Part shown: positions 50,998-59,500 of the stretch, piece after piece
How positions within the stretch are numbered: the first letter of the stretch is position 1
Layout: each line of letters starts with the position of its first letter
Assembly: GCF_023920225.1 (NCBI RefSeq)
Contig: NZ_CP092587.1
Location: forward strand, 992,001 to 1,056,000
Source: Vibrio gazogenes
GTDB taxonomy: Bacteria; Pseudomonadota; Gammaproteobacteria; Enterobacterales; Vibrionaceae
DNA: 64,000 bases
Direction of reading: 5' to 3'
Notes under the pieces: generated by a model
The model's database searches: none
The model's input: the letters and a program-made list of their open reading frames with translations, nothing else
What the model was told of the DNA's origin: nothing
Program-made: the position numbers and the translations under genes

Positions 50998-52395
50998 ATG
51001 AACAACACATCATTACCAATATATAACTCTTTAAATAATGCTAATAAAAAGCTTAAAGGAAGTTTTCATGCATTACCCATACAAAACCTTGGAAAAACAA
51101 AAGATGTCGTATTGAGTGAGGATTTTAACGCTAGGTTATCTAAGATAAAAGAACTAGAACTATCACTTACCTCACCGTTTTTCGATAGTTTAACTGATCC
51201 AAATAAAGCTATAGATGAATCAACGAATATATTGAAAGATATGTATGGTTCTGACTTGTCATTATTCGTTACGTGCGGTAGCACAATATCAAACAAAATC
51301 ATAATAGAAGCTATTTGTAAATCGTCTGATAAGGTCTTATGTCAAAAAGGTGTTCATCAATCTATATACTTTTCATTGAAGTCTCAGAATAGTGATGTGA
51401 ACTATGTACAGGATCTGATTTGTAATGATGATGCTTATATCTACTCTGCTGATCCCCAAGGCATCATTGATGCGTTAGTCAGAGCTGAAGAGGCCGGAAC
51501 ACCTTATACAACCCTCATAATCAACAGTCAGACCTATGATGGCGTGTGTTTTGATTTACAAGAGTTTCTTCCTGTTGTCTGTGAAAGAGCTAAAGACATA
51601 AAGAACATCGTGATAGATGAAGCATGGGGGGCTTGGTCTACTTTTGATCCTAAGATGAAAGAAAAAAGTGCAATACAAAACGCCTTAACTCTCTCAAAGA
51701 AATATGATGTTAACTTTATAGTGACGCATTCTGTTCACAAGTCCTTATTTGCATTGCGACAAGCAAGCATCATCAATGTTTTTGGTTCGGAGGATTGTCA
51801 AGCTAAGGTTGTTGGTAGTCACTTTCGAAATCATTCCACCTCTCCTAGTTATCCTATTCTGGCAAGTACGGAACTTGCTTTGAGTCATGCCAATCAATAC
51901 GCAGTACAGTACTCGAATAGAATAAATGAACAGTGTGAATATCTTAAATCCTTCATTAATGATTTGAACCTGTTTAGATGTCCGAGTTTGACTCTTGAAG
52001 AAGAATATCTAATTCAAGATCCGACAAAGCTATGGATAACATGCACCACTAAACTATTAAGCGGTGCTAAAATTCGAGAAATCCTATTTAATAAGTATGG
52101 GATATATATTAGTAGATATTCACATAATTCAATTCTTCTAAATCTCCATCATGGAATTTCAAATGAATTAATTGGCTTGCTGACTAATGCTCTATGTGAA
52201 ATAGACAAGAAGTATAAAACCAAAAACAACCTACTAAATATCAATGTCGGTGATATAGCGAATTCATTCTATATTTTATATCCACCTGGGATTCCGATTT
52301 TGACACCAGGGCAAACCATTTGTAACAACGTAATAACTAAGATTAACCAATCAATTTTTGACGATACATCTCTATTAATTGTTGAAGGGAATTAA
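50998..52395 (+). CDS. PLP-dependent Orn/Lys/Arg decarboxylase-family enzyme
   Basis: A 465-residue fold-type I PLP enzyme of the Orn/Lys/Arg decarboxylase group in its short form, without the N-terminal wing domain of the large inducible enzymes. Motifs: VTCGSTISNKIIIEAI (~88-103), VLCQKGVHQSIYFSL (~112-126), the PLP-ring aspartate in DEAWGAW (D207), and the Schiff-base lysine K248 in THSVHKSLFALRQASII. The C-terminal YPPGIPILTPGQT is the usual family ending. Substrate is not predictable; basic amino acids are the family norm. A strong GGAGGG (50989-50994) precedes the ATG. It is three bases upstream of the adenylation-transporter gene, so the pair is co-translated. Codon use is AT-rich compared with the core genes. 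Confidence 0.88.
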   Translation: MNNTSLPIYNSLNNANKKLKGSFHALPIQNLGKTKDVVLSEDFNARLSKIKELELSLTSPFFDSLTDPNKAIDESTNILKDMYGSDLSLFVTCGSTISNKIIIEAICKSSDKVLCQKGVHQSIYFSLKSQNSDVNYVQDLICNDDAYIYSADPQGIIDALVRAEEAGTPYTTLIINSQTYDGVCFDLQEFLPVVCERAKDIKNIVIDEAWGAWSTFDPKMKEKSAIQNALTLSKKYDVNFIVTHSVHKSLFALRQASIINVFGSEDCQAKVVGSHFRNHSTSPSYPILASTELALSHANQYAVQYSNRINEQCEYLKSFINDLNLFRCPSLTLEEEYLIQDPTKLWITCTTKLLSGAKIREILFNKYGIYISRYSHNSILLNLHHGISNELIGLLTNALCEIDKKYKTKNNLLNINVGDIANSFYILYPPGIPILTPGQTICNNVITKINQSIFDDTSLLIVEGN

Positions 52396-52398
52396 ATA

Positions 52399-54906
52399 AT
52401 GCTTCCAATAGATAAAATAAAGGAAATATCCTCTGCTCGAGGAAATAAAAACGCCGTCATTTTCGGTGACAAAAAAGTTACATGGTCTGAGTTTTATAAA
52501 GAAGCATACAAAATCACGGTGAACCTGTCTTCGAAGATAGACAACAATCGTGCCGACCTATGTATGTGTTACATCTCACCGAATTGCTTAGAACTGGTTT
52601 ACTTAATGTCAGCGGCATCTTCATTAAAGATACCATGCACGGGTATAGACTATACGCAGAATTCTGAGAAAATCGAGTCGATGTTGACTTCAACCAATTG
52701 CAATATTTTAGTCGTATCATCGTCATACTGTATTGAAAACAATATTAATTTACAGGAATTTGCTAAGCGTGTGACTATCGTTGATTTGGATAGTCAGTTA
52801 AAGAATAGCATCAACTTCTGTGAGCTGTTAGAAGATACAGAGGAGCAGTCGGGAGCAATCAAAGTACAGCATCGTCCTTTCAGAAGTATATCATTCACTT
52901 CAGGTACCTCTGGTGTACCAAAAACAGTCGTGCGTAGTAAGTCTTTTGATGCTCGAAGATTTTCATTCTTCACTGCGCGTTACGGCTTCTCTTCCGAAGA
53001 TGTCCATTTGCTTGCAATGCCTTTGTATCATGCTGCCGGTAGTGGTTGGTCACGATTATTCATGCAGTTAGGCGCTACTATCGTTATCGCTAAGCCACAT
53101 GACACGCTTAATATGGCCAATTTAATTAAAAGTGAATGGATTACTACAAGTGCCATGACTCCCCCACTTTTGAATGATGTGGTCGCTCGTTATTCTCTGG
53201 GTGGTTATGCACCTAATGATAACAATTTAAAATTCATCATTGTTGGTGGTAAACATTTTCACCCACAAGCGAAACTTCAAGCTATCAACGCTCTTGGGCC
53301 AGTAATCCATGAGTACTATGGAACAACTGAGACTGGTGTTAATGCACTAGCTGAACCATGTGATTTGATCACTAACCCTACAAGTGTTGGTCGAGCTTAT
53401 GATGGCAACAAAATCAAAGTGGTCGATCAAAACGGTAACCTGCTTCCAAATCATCAAGTTGGACGCATTGCTATTTCAAGCTACATGAACATGGATGGTT
53501 ATGGGAACCAAGATTCTGAATATGTCGTGATCGATGATGATAAATACCTTATCACCGCAGAGACAGGCGAAATGGATGCTGATGGAAATATTTATCTGAG
53601 AAACCGCGCACAAGGTGAAAGTGCACTAAATGTCTATGAACTTGAAAACGATGTAAGACACCTCCCGGGAATCAAAGATGTAGCGATGATACCGGTCTCA
53701 AAGAACTCTGTACTTTGTGGGTATGCGATTAACGAGGAGTTTATTGTTGATGACGCCGAATTGGTCAGAAACATTAAGTACATCTGCAAAAAGCTCAAGG
53801 TGAAACTTGAAGGTGTTTGCCAAGTTGATTCAATTCCATATTCACCATCAGGCAAAGTTCGTAATGATGATCTCAAGCAGATGATATTGAATAAAGAGAC
53901 TGTTCGGCCATCAAAGAACTCGGAATCAAAACCAACCAAAGCGTCGAGCATTTCATTCGCACAATTTGTAATAGCAATCTTATGTTTGTTAGGTACTGCT
54001 ATTTCTTGGGGGGCGATGTTCCCAATAGCGAAGAACGCTTTAACGACAATGGATGCAGTACATATCAGTTTAATTCGATATGGAACCGCGTCTCTCATAT
54101 TTATAGCAATGTTAGCAGCTAAAGAGGGACTATCATCTTTATTGCCAGGCCGAGACTTCTTCAAACTATGGTTGTTTGGCTCATTTGGGTTCGCAGGTTT
54201 CAGTATCTTAGCTTTTGCTGGTCTGGCTTACACTAAACCACAACATGGCGCGATAATTATGGCGCTGATGCCTTTAATCTCAGCTGTCATGATGTGGACA
54301 CTGAAAAAAGTAAGACCTTCAAATTTCACTATTGTATCGATCGTTCTTGCTTTGCTTGGTGTTCTACTAGTGATTACCAAAGGTGATCTTTCAGCTCTAT
54401 CAGGTGGCAGCTTATTACCAAGCTTAGTTATTCTTGCGGGTGCGTTTTGTTGGGTAACGTATACATTGGGTGCGAGCTACGTAAGTGGATATTCAGTACT
54501 ACGCTATACCGCACTGTCCTGTTTCTTTGGTGCATTTACCATCGTATTAGTTGCGTGTTTTACCAACTTCGCTGGAATCACTCAAGCACCGTCACTTAAC
54601 CAAGTTCTAGCAGTTAAATGGGAGTTAATCTACTTGATCACATTTGCTGGTGTGATTGCTGTTTTCTCTTGGAACCACGGAATAAGCACTTTAGGCCCAA
54701 TCAACGGTGTGTTGTTTATTAACATGGTACCAATTACTGCTTTCACTATTGGCATGTTCCGCGGTGAAACGATCACGAATACTGAGGTTTACGGCGCTGG
54801 TATTACAATCCTCGTTCTGGTGCTAAACAACATTTACAGTCGCTTAGCATCAAAGCCTAAAACTGTAAGTACAAATCGCTTCCAGGTACAAACAGCTCAA
54901 AGCTAA
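52399..54906 (+). CDS. Fusion of an adenylate-forming domain and a DMT/EamA exporter
   Basis: One uninterrupted 835-residue frame. Residues ~1-500 are an ANL-superfamily adenylation domain (acyl-CoA synthetase or NRPS A-domain type). The ATP loop is SFTSGTSGVPKTVVRS (165-180), A4-like MPLYHAAGSGWSRLF follows, then A5 HEYYGTTETGVNALA (~304-318), and A10 PYSPSGKVRNDDL has the catalytic lysine K486. The A8 hinge (ITAETGEMDADGNIYLRN) is degenerate, lacking the usual GD. After a ~20-residue polar linker, residues ~516-815 are a ten-helix DMT-family transporter with two EamA repeats (first helices LCLLGTAISWGAMFPIAKNA; second repeat from LVILAGAFCWVTYTLGASYV). No carrier-protein domain separates them. 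A substrate that is activated and then exported is a reasonable inference. Confidence 0.87.
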   Translation: MLPIDKIKEISSARGNKNAVIFGDKKVTWSEFYKEAYKITVNLSSKIDNNRADLCMCYISPNCLELVYLMSAASSLKIPCTGIDYTQNSEKIESMLTSTNCNILVVSSSYCIENNINLQEFAKRVTIVDLDSQLKNSINFCELLEDTEEQSGAIKVQHRPFRSISFTSGTSGVPKTVVRSKSFDARRFSFFTARYGFSSEDVHLLAMPLYHAAGSGWSRLFMQLGATIVIAKPHDTLNMANLIKSEWITTSAMTPPLLNDVVARYSLGGYAPNDNNLKFIIVGGKHFHPQAKLQAINALGPVIHEYYGTTETGVNALAEPCDLITNPTSVGRAYDGNKIKVVDQNGNLLPNHQVGRIAISSYMNMDGYGNQDSEYVVIDDDKYLITAETGEMDADGNIYLRNRAQGESALNVYELENDVRHLPGIKDVAMIPVSKNSVLCGYAINEEFIVDDAELVRNIKYICKKLKVKLEGVCQVDSIPYSPSGKVRNDDLKQMILNKETVRPSKNSESKPTKASSISFAQFVIAILCLLGTAISWGAMFPIAKNALTTMDAVHISLIRYGTASLIFIAMLAAKEGLSSLLPGRDFFKLWLFGSFGFAGFSILAFAGLAYTKPQHGAIIMALMPLISAVMMWTLKKVRPSNFTIVSIVLALLGVLLVITKGDLSALSGGSLLPSLVILAGAFCWVTYTLGASYVSGYSVLRYTALSCFFGAFTIVLVACFTNFAGITQAPSLNQVLAVKWELIYLITFAGVIAVFSWNHGISTLGPINGVLFINMVPITAFTIGMFRGETITNTEVYGAGITILVLVLNNIYSRLASKPKTVSTNRFQVQTAQS

Positions 54907-54925
54907 AAGAACCTCTTTTTTAAAG

Positions 54926-54952
54926 AAATGGCAGGATACCCTGCCATTTTTA
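54926..54952. terminator. Terminator between the fusion gene and the LysR gene
   Basis: The stem AAATGGCAGG (54926-54935) / CCTGCCATTT (54940-54949) is followed by T residues, with A residues before the left arm. It sits between convergent genes and can serve both. Confidence 0.88.
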
Positions 54953-54958
54953 CTAGTT

Positions 54959-55813
54959 TTACAGCTCATTCTTAAACATTTTCACCAACTCTTCCATGAC
55001 AAGTTTCTTTGGTGTGGACATTGAAGTCTTCTTCGAAGTGAGCATCCATATCTCGCGAGTAATAGGACTTTCTGGTTCAATCGTACTCAATGCGCTTAAA
55101 CCTAGTGTTAGTCGTGGTAGAAGTGCAATGCCGTAGCCATGCTCGGCCGCTTTCTTCTGAGCGGATATTGTGTCTGTTTGGAGTTTTATAGCCTTAGTCC
55201 CGAACTTTTCAATCAGGAATTTACACTCTGTCAGATGACTGAACTCTGCTGTGTAAGTGATGACATCGACTGGCTCATCGTTTACCAATCGTTCTATCCA
55301 GTAATCTGTACCGCACAATACAAACTCTACTTCACCTAGTTTCTTACAAATCGATTCACCCTTTTCAGGAAGATCTAAACGCAATGCGATGTCAGCTTCT
55401 TGTTTGGCTATATTCACGTTTCGATTTGATGTATCAATTTCAAATCTCAGTTCGGGAAATCGTGAGTGCAACTTCTTCAGGTTTTCGATGACAAAGTGTT
55501 CTGCCAAAAATGGAACCATAGAAATTTTGGCATTCTGATTAAACTTCGAATCAGGCGAAAGAGACTCGGAGAGACTGTTGATTTTATCTCTTAGGTCAAC
55601 CGAACGTTCGTATAAAAGCTTACCTTCAATCGTTGAATTAAACCCATCGCCTGTACGGTTAAATAATTTAAGTTTTAAAGAATCTTCCAATCGATCTATA
55701 CGCCTTGAAACTGTCGCGTAATTTACATTCAATCTATTAGCTGCTGTACTTACCTTGCCCGACTCATAAAGCACTAAGAAAAACTTCAAATCATCCCAGT
55801 TACTATTGTTCAT
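54959..55813 (-). CDS. LysR-family regulator of the accessory module
   Basis: The 284-residue protein has the LysR winged helix (NWDDLKFFLVLYESGKVSTA; RLNVNYATVSRRIDRLEDSL) and a C-terminal effector domain (~90-284). It belongs to the subgroup whose helix-turn-helix reads NYATVSRRI. It is convergent with the decarboxylase-fusion operon and lies at the end of the same AT-rich block, so it is the natural candidate regulator. The effector is unknown. Confidence 0.88.
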   Translation of the reverse strand: MNNSNWDDLKFFLVLYESGKVSTAANRLNVNYATVSRRIDRLEDSLKLKLFNRTGDGFNSTIEGKLLYERSVDLRDKINSLSESLSPDSKFNQNAKISMVPFLAEHFVIENLKKLHSRFPELRFEIDTSNRNVNIAKQEADIALRLDLPEKGESICKKLGEVEFVLCGTDYWIERLVNDEPVDVITYTAEFSHLTECKFLIEKFGTKAIKLQTDTISAQKKAAEHGYGIALLPRLTLGLSALSTIEPESPITREIWMLTSKKTSMSTPKKLVMEELVKMFKNEL

Positions 55814-56169
55814 TCATTGTCTCTTTGTTTAATTTTTATCGAATCCGTTTTTAGAGTATACAATCCACCAATAAGTCGCAAAACAATCAGTAATAGAGGT
55901 AAAGCAATAAAAATGTCTTTCAGGACACGATGAGAGAAGCGAGGATTTTTAAAGTATGCTTGCAGGAAGTTTATAGAGGTAATCCACTCTACAAATAGGT
56001 AACTGATGTGAGTTTTTCGGTATTCCTTCTCTATTCACACAACACGCCGCATGCGGGACCTCACAGGGCGTTTCAATTAGACTCTGGTCGTTAGACTATT
56101 CAGTACAGCCACTGGCTGCAATTTGCCTGAATGTAACTTATCTAAAGACAATTGTTTAGTGCATGAGCA
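55814..56169. other. Intergenic region with mobile-element remnants
   Basis: These 356 bases hold no gene. Near 56150-56174 an inverted repeat GTTTAGTGC-ATGA-GCACTAAAC is perfect over nine bases. A segment near 56036-56072 (CACAACACGCCGCATGCGGG, then ACCTCACAGGGCG) is GC-richer than its surroundings and looks like leftover insertion-sequence or intron DNA, but its family cannot be assigned. Confidence 0.4.
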
Positions 56170-56379
56170 CTAAACGATTTCTGTCCAGAAACGTGTCATA
56201 AGCGATATGTTAGCGCGTTTACCGTTGTGTGGGCGTGTATAGTTGAATAACCACGTCTTTGTACCGTTTGGTTTTACACGTAAACGAAGGCCGTTACCAT
56301 CAAAGAGCGTGTGCTCTTTATCTTGTGGTTTAGTGTTAGAGATTTGTTTATCTGTTAAAGATTCAGTTGTTCTTGCCAT
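56170..56379 (-). pseudogene. Truncated P4-type tyrosine integrase (N-terminal fragment)
   Basis: The 69-codon frame begins MARTTESLTDKQISNTKPQD and continues with GLRLRVKPNGTKTWLFNYTR and KRANISL. This is the DUF4102 N-terminal domain of P4-like integrases. Homology stops at about residue 60; the last residues (MTRFWTEIV) are unrelated, and no core-binding or catalytic domain (R, H-x-x-R, Y) follows. A full integrase has ~400 residues, so this is a remnant. It lies 166 bases from the 3' end of a tRNA-Asn gene, the classic integration position, and supports a decayed genomic island at 50-56.5 kb. Confidence 0.85.
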
Positions 56380-56510
56380 GATTGGTACATCGTAAATTGG
56401 AACATACGGACAATGTACCTATTTGTGTACCTAAACTTCTAAGCTAGTACGAGTCAGGAAAAGACGTTAAGAGAATACAATCCCTTGAAATAGCTAGATT
56501 CAGATACAAA

Positions 56511-56540
56511 AAAAGACGTCCTAGGACGTCTTTTCTCTTG
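56511..56540 (-). terminator. Terminator downstream of tRNA-Asn
   Basis: The perfect 24-base palindrome AAAAGACGTCCT / AGGACGTCTTTT (56511-56534) lies 11 bases past the tRNA 3' end on the minus strand. T runs are present on both strands. Confidence 0.85.
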
Positions 56541-56544
56541 AATT

Positions 56545-56620
56545 TGGCTCCCCCTGCGGGACTCGAACCTGCGACATACGGATTAACAGTCCGCCGTTCT
56601 ACCAACTGAACTAAGGGGGA
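56545..56620 (-). tRNA. tRNA-Asn (anticodon GTT)
   Basis: The 76-base cloverleaf reads on the minus strand. The acceptor stem is TCCCCCT / AGGGGGA, the D arm GTTCAGTTGGTAGAAC, the anticodon loop CTGTTAA (anticodon GTT), the T arm GCAGGTTCGAGTCCTGC, then G and encoded CCA. Its 3' half is a likely attachment site for the truncated integrase beside it. No duplicated tRNA 3' end was seen elsewhere in the window. Confidence 0.97.
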
Positions 56621-57196
56621 ATCATGAAACGGGGTGGATGGTACTTATCCTGACTGAATGTGTCAATGTCTGTGCGCCAAAAAAAGTTCAGAAAACAGCA
56701 GAAAAAATACTTTACTTTCTTGTACCCCTTGCGGCTCTAAGGCTTTATTTACTTATCCACTAATTTTGTGGATAAGTGTGTTGATGAAAGTTGATTAAAT
56801 CTGAAGACGTATTTTTATCGAGCAAATTTTGATTTTTATTTTGATTGTTTTTGCTTGTAACTCATTGTTATGAAATGATTTTTAAATTTATTCACAGCAT
56901 TTATGAATATAATGAGAATAATAGCTAAATGCGTAAAATGTTAATATATGTGCCGATATTGGGGAAAAGTGGTGGATTATTTTTTGGGGTAAAAACGTAG
57001 GTTTTCGCGCGAGGGTAGGCAATATATCAAAACATTTTTCGGATAGCCAGATTATTTTAGAACAGTGTGATTTGTTTTGTGAAATAACTTCTTGCTACTT
57101 CGTTGGGAAGGCAGCGACAATAAGAGATATTTTTTCCACATATCCTGTTGTGGAAGGAGCAGATCATGACTTCATTGAGATAATGCAGAGGGAAAG
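56621..57196. other. 576-base region upstream of uvrB
   Basis: This AT-rich region holds the tRNA-Asn promoter (minus) and the uvrB promoter (plus), with no gene. A pair of inverted DnaA-box-like sites is listed separately. A second inverted repeat, TTCCACA / TGTGGAA (57134-57140 and 57149-57155), lies 41 bases before the uvrB ATG. A convincing LexA box (CTG-N10-CAG) was not found. Confidence 0.5.
56751..56777. promoter_or_regulatory. Inverted pair of DnaA-box-like sites upstream of uvrB
   Basis: ACTTATCCAC (56751-56760) and GTGGATAAGT (56768-56777) form a perfect ten-base dyad. Read on the minus strand the right site is TTATCCACA, matching the DnaA box; the left one is TTATCCACT, one base off. 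A DnaA box near the E. coli uvrB promoter has been described, so a regulatory link is plausible. The spacing of about 420 bases from uvrB makes the effect uncertain. Confidence 0.5.
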
Positions 57197-59227
57197 ATGA
57201 GTAAAGCATTTGAACTGGTTTCTGCGTATCAGCCCTCCGGAGATCAGCCGGCAGCGATTCAGCAATTGTTAGAGGGGTTGGATGCCGGTCTGGCACATCA
57301 AACGTTACTTGGCGTGACGGGTTCAGGAAAGACATTTACCTTAGCGAATGTGATTGCTCAGGCGCAGCGCCCGACCATTGTCTTGGCGCCAAACAAAACG
57401 CTGGCAGCCCAGCTGTTTGGTGAGATGAAGGCGTTTTTTCCTAACAATGCGGTTGAGTATTTCGTCTCTTACTATGATTATTATCAGCCGGAAGCTTATG
57501 TGCCAACCACGGATACATTCATTGAAAAAGATGCTTCCGTAAATGCTCATATTGAGCAAATGCGCTTATCTGCCACTAAAGCTTTACTGGAAAGGAAAGA
57601 TGCCATTATTGTTGCCTCTGTCTCGGCTATTTATGGTCTGGGCGATCCCGATTCCTATTTGAAAATGATGCTCCACTTACGCCGGGGAGATGTGATTGAT
57701 CAGCGAGCAATGCTCAGGCGCTTAGCTGAGTTACAGTATTCTCGCAATGACGTGGGGTTTGAACGGGGTCAATTTCGGGTACGTGGTGAAGTGATCGACA
57801 TTTTTCCGGCTGAATCCGAAAATGAAGCGGTGCGGGTGGAGATGTTTGATGATGAAATTGAACACATCAGTTTGTTTGATCCACTGACCGGTGCTGTGAT
57901 TCAGAAAGATTTGCCCCGTTATACGGTCTATCCGAAAACCCATTATGTCACGCCAAGAGAGCGGATTCTTGATGCTATCGAACAGATCAAAGCCGAGCTG
58001 AAAACCCGACAAGCCTACTTTATTGAGCATAATAAATTGCTGGAAGAACAACGGATTTCTCAACGTACGCAATTTGATGTTGAAATGATGAATGAGTTGG
58101 GATTTTGCTCCGGGATTGAAAACTACTCCCGTTATCTGAGTGGTCGAAATGAGGGCGAGCCGCCACCCACATTATTCGATTATTTACCTCACGATGGGAT
58201 TCTCATTATTGATGAATCGCATGTGACAGTGCCTCAAATCGGCGCGATGTATAAAGGAGACCGCTCTAGAAAAGAGACCTTGGTTGAATTTGGATTTCGC
58301 TTGCCTTCAGCTTTAGATAACCGGCCCTTAAAATTTGAAGAGTTTGAAGCATTAGCCCCTCAGACGATATTTGTATCGGCCACGCCCAGTGCTTATGAAG
58401 TGGATAAATCTGGCGGAGACATTGCGGAACAGGTGGTTCGACCCACTGGATTGTTGGATCCGGAGCTGGAAATTCGTCCGGTTACCACTCAGGTTGATGA
58501 TTTATTATCTGAAATACGGCTTCGTAGTGCTCAAGATGAGCGGGTGTTGGTGACAACGTTAACCAAACGGATGGCGGAAGATTTAACCGAATATCTGCAA
58601 GAACATCATGTCAGAGTGCGTTATTTGCATTCTGATATTGATACTGTTGAGCGGGTTGAGATTATTCGCGATCTCCGTTTGGGTGAATTCGATGTGCTGG
58701 TGGGTATTAACTTGTTGCGAGAAGGGTTGGATATGCCGGAAGTTTCTTTGGTTGCGATTCTTGATGCAGACAAAGAAGGATTCTTACGGTCTGAACGTTC
58801 TTTGATCCAAACCATCGGACGTGCAGCCCGAAATCTTCGCGGTAAAGCGATTCTGTATGCCGATCGGGTCACTGGTTCTATGGAGCGGGCGATAGATGAG
58901 ACCAACCGCCGTCGTGAAAAACAACAGCGCTATAATGAAGAGATGGGGCTTGAGCCTCAAGCATTGCGCAAAGATGTTAAAGATATTCTGGAAATTGGTG
59001 ATATCGCCAAATCAAGACAGAAGCGTAAAGCACCGCAGCGGCCGTTGTCTCAAGTTGCAGAGCCAGATTCCGAATATGGTTCTCTCACCCCACAACAGCT
59101 TGAAAAAGAGATCAGTAAGCTGGAAGCACAAATGTACCAGTATGCGCAGAATCTTGAATTTGAACAGGCAGCGCAAAAACGGGATGAAATCGAGAAACTT
59201 CGCGAACAATTTATCATCAACAGCTAA
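57197..59227 (+). CDS. uvrB: Excinuclease ABC subunit B
   Basis: UvrB is the helicase-like damage-verification subunit of nucleotide excision repair, loaded by UvrA and joined by UvrC. The 676-residue protein has Walker [15 protein letters not shown] (~39-52), the beta-hairpin region [20 protein letters not shown] (~92), and [11 protein letters not shown]. Helicase motifs in the second RecA domain are [20 protein letters not shown] and [12 protein letters not shown], and the C-terminal UVR motif is at ~635-670. The start has AGAGG upstream. It stands alone; luxO follows after the divergent qrr1. Confidence 0.98.
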   Translation: MSKAFELVSAYQPSGDQPAAIQQLLEGLDAGLAHQTLLGVTGSGKTFTLANVIAQAQRPTIVLAPNKTLAAQLFGEMKAFFPNNAVEYFVSYYDYYQPEAYVPTTDTFIEKDASVNAHIEQMRLSATKALLERKDAIIVASVSAIYGLGDPDSYLKMMLHLRRGDVIDQRAMLRRLAELQYSRNDVGFERGQFRVRGEVIDIFPAESENEAVRVEMFDDEIEHISLFDPLTGAVIQKDLPRYTVYPKTHYVTPRERILDAIEQIKAELKTRQAYFIEHNKLLEEQRISQRTQFDVEMMNELGFCSGIENYSRYLSGRNEGEPPPTLFDYLPHDGILIIDESHVTVPQIGAMYKGDRSRKETLVEFGFRLPSALDNRPLKFEEFEALAPQTIFVSATPSAYEVDKSGGDIAEQVVRPTGLLDPELEIRPVTTQVDDLLSEIRLRSAQDERVLVTTLTKRMAEDLTEYLQEHHVRVRYLHSDIDTVERVEIIRDLRLGEFDVLVGINLLREGLDMPEVSLVAILDADKEGFLRSERSLIQTIGRAARNLRGKAILYADRVTGSMERAIDETNRRREKQQRYNEEMGLEPQALRKDVKDILEIGDIAKSRQKRKAPQRPLSQVAEPDSEYGSLTPQQLEKEISKLEAQMYQYAQNLEFEQAAQKRDEIEKLREQFIINS

Positions 59228-59256
59228 ACTAGATGTATAGATAAAAAATAGCAGAT

Positions 59257-59353
59257 AAAAAAATAGCCAATAGAAAGATATCTATTGGCCGTCAGAATGT
59301 GAATAACTTTATTCACTAACAACGTCAGTTGGCTAGGTGACCCGTGAGGGTCA
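59257..59353 (-). ncRNA. qrr1: Quorum-regulatory small RNA Qrr1
   Basis: On the minus strand this ~97-nt sequence starts TGACCCTCACGGGTCA, continues with CTAGCCAACTGACGTTGTTA, the conserved Qrr core that base-pairs with luxR/hapR-type and aphA mRNAs, and ends in the stem GCCAATAGA...TCTATTGGC followed by a T run (terminator at 59257-59290). It is divergent from luxO, the known qrr1 position in Vibrio. At low cell density LuxO-phosphate drives its transcription with sigma-54; with Hfq it represses the master regulator. Confidence 0.95.
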
Positions 59354-59363
59354 ATATTACTGT

Positions 59364-59380
59364 AAGCATATACTATGCCA
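59364..59380 (-). promoter_or_regulatory. Sigma-54 promoter of qrr1
   Basis: On the minus strand TGGCA (from 59380) and TGC (59368-59366) present the GG-N10-GC spacing of a -24/-12 promoter. The expected start of transcription about 12 bases on falls at ~59354, the first base of Qrr1. Confidence 0.88.
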
Positions 59381-59440
59381 ACTATAGGCTACTAAAATGC
59401 TTGTTTTGAGAGGTTCTTTCAAAGTTTTTTGAAAAAATAT

Positions 59441-59453
59441 TTGCAATATGCAA
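59441..59453. promoter_or_regulatory. LuxO binding site 1
   Basis: TTGCAATATGCAA is a perfect TTGCA-N3-TGCAA palindrome, the LuxO enhancer consensus. It lies ~88 bases upstream of the qrr1 start and 48 bases before luxO. Confidence 0.82.
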
Positions 59454-59470
59454 TTCTCAATGCGATCATT

Positions 59471-59483
59471 GTGCAAAATGCAA
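59471..59483. promoter_or_regulatory. LuxO binding site 2
   Basis: GTGCAAAATGCAA is a second LuxO-type site with one mismatch in the outer base. It is 18 bases before the luxO start at 59501, which fits both activation of qrr1 and autorepression of luxO. Confidence 0.75.
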
Positions 59484-59500
59484 TTTAAGTTGGCTAAGTT

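Noticed and set aside
56036..56174. Possible integron attC site or group II intron end
   Set aside because: The inverted repeat and GC-rich stretch do not show attC core sites or an intron domain V, so only an unassigned mobile remnant is reported.
57040..57160. LexA (SOS) box in front of uvrB
   Set aside because: Candidate CTG...CAG pairs have wrong spacing or orientation; no acceptable CTGT-N8-ACAG was found.
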